From: Microbacterium sp. EST19A | GTDB lineage: Bacteria; Actinomycetota; Actinomycetes; Actinomycetales; Microbacteriaceae | Assembly (NCBI RefSeq): GCF_019969685.1 | Contig: NZ_JAHXYZ010000004.1 | Span: forward strand, 186,001 to 250,000 | Direction of reading: 5' to 3' | DNA: 64,000 nucleotides | Shown here: positions 62,907 through 64,000 of the stretch, piece after piece | Numbering within the stretch: position 1 is the stretch's first letter | Layout: each line of letters starts with the position of its first letter | The notes under the pieces: model-generated | Told to the model about the DNA's origin: nothing | The model's input: the letters and a program-made list of their open reading frames with translations, nothing else | Database searches by the model: none | Made by a program: the position numbers and the translations under genes

Positions 62907-63971
62907 ATGACGTATACCGTCGCCGTCTCCGGCGCATCCGGCTACGCAGGCGGCGAGATTCTGCGCCTCCTGGCCGATCATCCCGACATCGAGATCCGCA
63001 CCGTGACGGCCCACTCGAACGCCGGCCAGCCGCTCGTCGACCACCAGCCGCACCTCCGTTCGCTCGCCCACCTCACCCTGCAGGACACGACGCCGCAGAT
63101 CCTCGACGGACACGACATCGTGTTCCTGGCGCTGCCGCACGGGCAGTCCGGGCAGTACACGGACGCGCTCGGCGATGCACCGCTCGTGATCGATGCGGGT
63201 GCCGATCACCGTCTCACGTCGCAGTCCGCGTGGGATGCGTTCTACGGCGGGGACTTCCACGAGGCGTGGACCTACGGTGTACCGGAGCTGCTCGTCGACG
63301 GTGTGAAGCAGCGCGAGCACCTGCGCGGTGCGACCCGCATCGCCGCCCCCGGCTGCAACGCGTCCACCGTGAGCCTCAGCCTCGCGCCCGGCATCGCGGC
63401 GGGAGTCATCGACCCGTCCGACATCGTCGCCGTGCTCGCTGTCGGTCCATCGGGCGCCGGCAAGAGCCTCAAGACGAATCTGCTCGCCGGAGAGATCCTC
63501 GGCAGCGCCAACCCGTACGCGGTCGGCGGCACGCACCGTCACATCCCCGAGATCCGTCAGGCGCTCGCCGCGGCCATCCCGTCTGGTCTGCCCCGAGGAG
63601 CGGACGACATCCGCATCTCGTTCACGCCGGTGATCGTGCCGATGTCGCGCGGCATCCTCGCGACCTCGACGGCGCCGATCGCCGACGGCGCGACCGACGC
63701 CCAGATCCGCGACGCGTGGGAGAGCGCCTACGGCGACGAGACGTTCGTGCAGCTCCTTCCGGAGGGGCACTTCCCGCGCACCGCGGACGTGCTCGGCGCG
63801 AACACCGCGCTGATCGGCCTCGCCATCGACCGCGCCGCCAACCGGGTGACCGTCGTCACCGCGGTCGACAACCTCGTCAAGGGCACGGCCGGCGCGGCCG
63901 TCCAATCCATGAACATCGCGCTCGGTCTGCCCGAGAACCGCGCCCTCTCAGTCAACGGAGTCGCACCATGA
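62907..63971 (+). CDS. argC: N-acetyl-gamma-glutamyl-phosphate reductase
   Basis: 354 residues. [22 protein letters not shown] is the NADP-binding start, APGCNAST has the catalytic Cys, and GVTPHL-type HRHIPEIRQ and [10 protein letters not shown] follow. It makes N-acetylglutamate semialdehyde, the third step to arginine. TAAGGT 6 nt before the ATG gives a leaderless start. It overlaps argJ by 4 bp. Confidence 0.97.
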   Translation: MTYTVAVSGASGYAGGEILRLLADHPDIEIRTVTAHSNAGQPLVDHQPHLRSLAHLTLQDTTPQILDGHDIVFLALPHGQSGQYTDALGDAPLVIDAGADHRLTSQSAWDAFYGGDFHEAWTYGVPELLVDGVKQREHLRGATRIAAPGCNASTVSLSLAPGIAAGVIDPSDIVAVLAVGPSGAGKSLKTNLLAGEILGSANPYAVGGTHRHIPEIRQALAAAIPSGLPRGADDIRISFTPVIVPMSRGILATSTAPIADGATDAQIRDAWESAYGDETFVQLLPEGHFPRTADVLGANTALIGLAIDRAANRVTVVTAVDNLVKGTAGAAVQSMNIALGLPENRALSVNGVAP

Positions 63972-64000
63972 GTGTCACCGCCCCCGCAGGATTCGAGGCA
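63968..64000 (+). CDS. argJ: Glutamate N-acetyltransferase / amino-acid acetyltransferase (first 11 codons)
   Basis: ATG 63968 overlaps the argC stop (ATGA) and reads [11 protein letters not shown] to the end of the window. Position after argC and the TAPAGFEA opening are typical of argJ in actinobacteria. Only the start is visible, so the call rests mainly on context. Confidence 0.7.
   Translation, partial: MSVTAPAGFEA

Overview
The window is 64 kb of very GC-rich, gene-dense chromosome from an actinobacterium. The best fit is a member of the Microbacteriaceae, probably Microbacterium or a close relative. The evidence is the strong G/C third-position bias, many GTG starts, many genes with a TAnnnT -10 box only 6-8 nt before the start codon (leaderless mRNAs), family-typical small proteins (DUF3039, DUF1844, DUF2510), a LexA-LysM pair, Ku/LigD, an acyl-CoA carboxylase epsilon subunit and an LAxTG (class E) sortase substrate. 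No insertion sequence, prophage, CRISPR array or rRNA was seen. There is one tRNA-Leu.

Layout. 1-9 kb: the end of a GH38 alpha-mannosidase, an acyl-CoA carboxylase beta/epsilon pair, an EcsC-like protein and a sugar-nucleotidyltransferase, followed by an ABC exporter whose ATPase carries a histone-H1-like tail. 10-18 kb: housekeeping genes (pncB, murI, rph, rdgB, a CDF zinc exporter) and a divergent ligD/ku NHEJ pair. 18-19.4 kb: DedA, tRNA-Leu and a Pro-rich small protein. 19.5-26.2 kb: a Tad/Flp pilus locus in two parts, tadABC and flp-tadE-tadE-tadG, separated by an antisense LAxTG surface protein. Remnants on both sides suggest a tandem duplication with reciprocal gene loss. 26-37 kb: NUDIX, MFS, prfB, two paralogous DUF2510 membrane proteins, ftsEX-smpB, an S9 peptidase and lexA facing a LysM division-inhibitor-like gene. 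38-43.5 kb: hisC-hisB-hisH, a ParA-like ATPase, hisA-sseB. 43.6-47.5 kb: a lipoprotein, DUF1844, infC-rpmI-rplT (infC appears to start with ATC), a DUF2809 protein and a TrmH methyltransferase. 47.5-50.5 kb: a response regulator, histidine kinase and TAXI binding protein. 50.8-54.2 kb: a glutamate-type amino-acid ABC importer. 54-58.5 kb: pheST and a DUF402 protein. 58.6-62.7 kb: an epimerase, then a TPP riboswitch, thiM and a single ThiE-ThiD-TenA polypeptide. 62.7-64 kb: a 27-codon Arg-rich leader peptide, argC and the start of argJ.

The genes fit a free-living saprophyte with full housekeeping capacity. The most informative observations are the duplicated and partitioned Tad locus with its two matching promoters (each with a consensus DnaA box), the probable arginine attenuation leader before argC, the trifunctional thiamin-salvage enzyme under a TPP riboswitch, the non-AUG start of infC, and the two-component system joined to a TRAP-type binding protein without a permease. 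All assignments are from reading the sequence; no database search was run.
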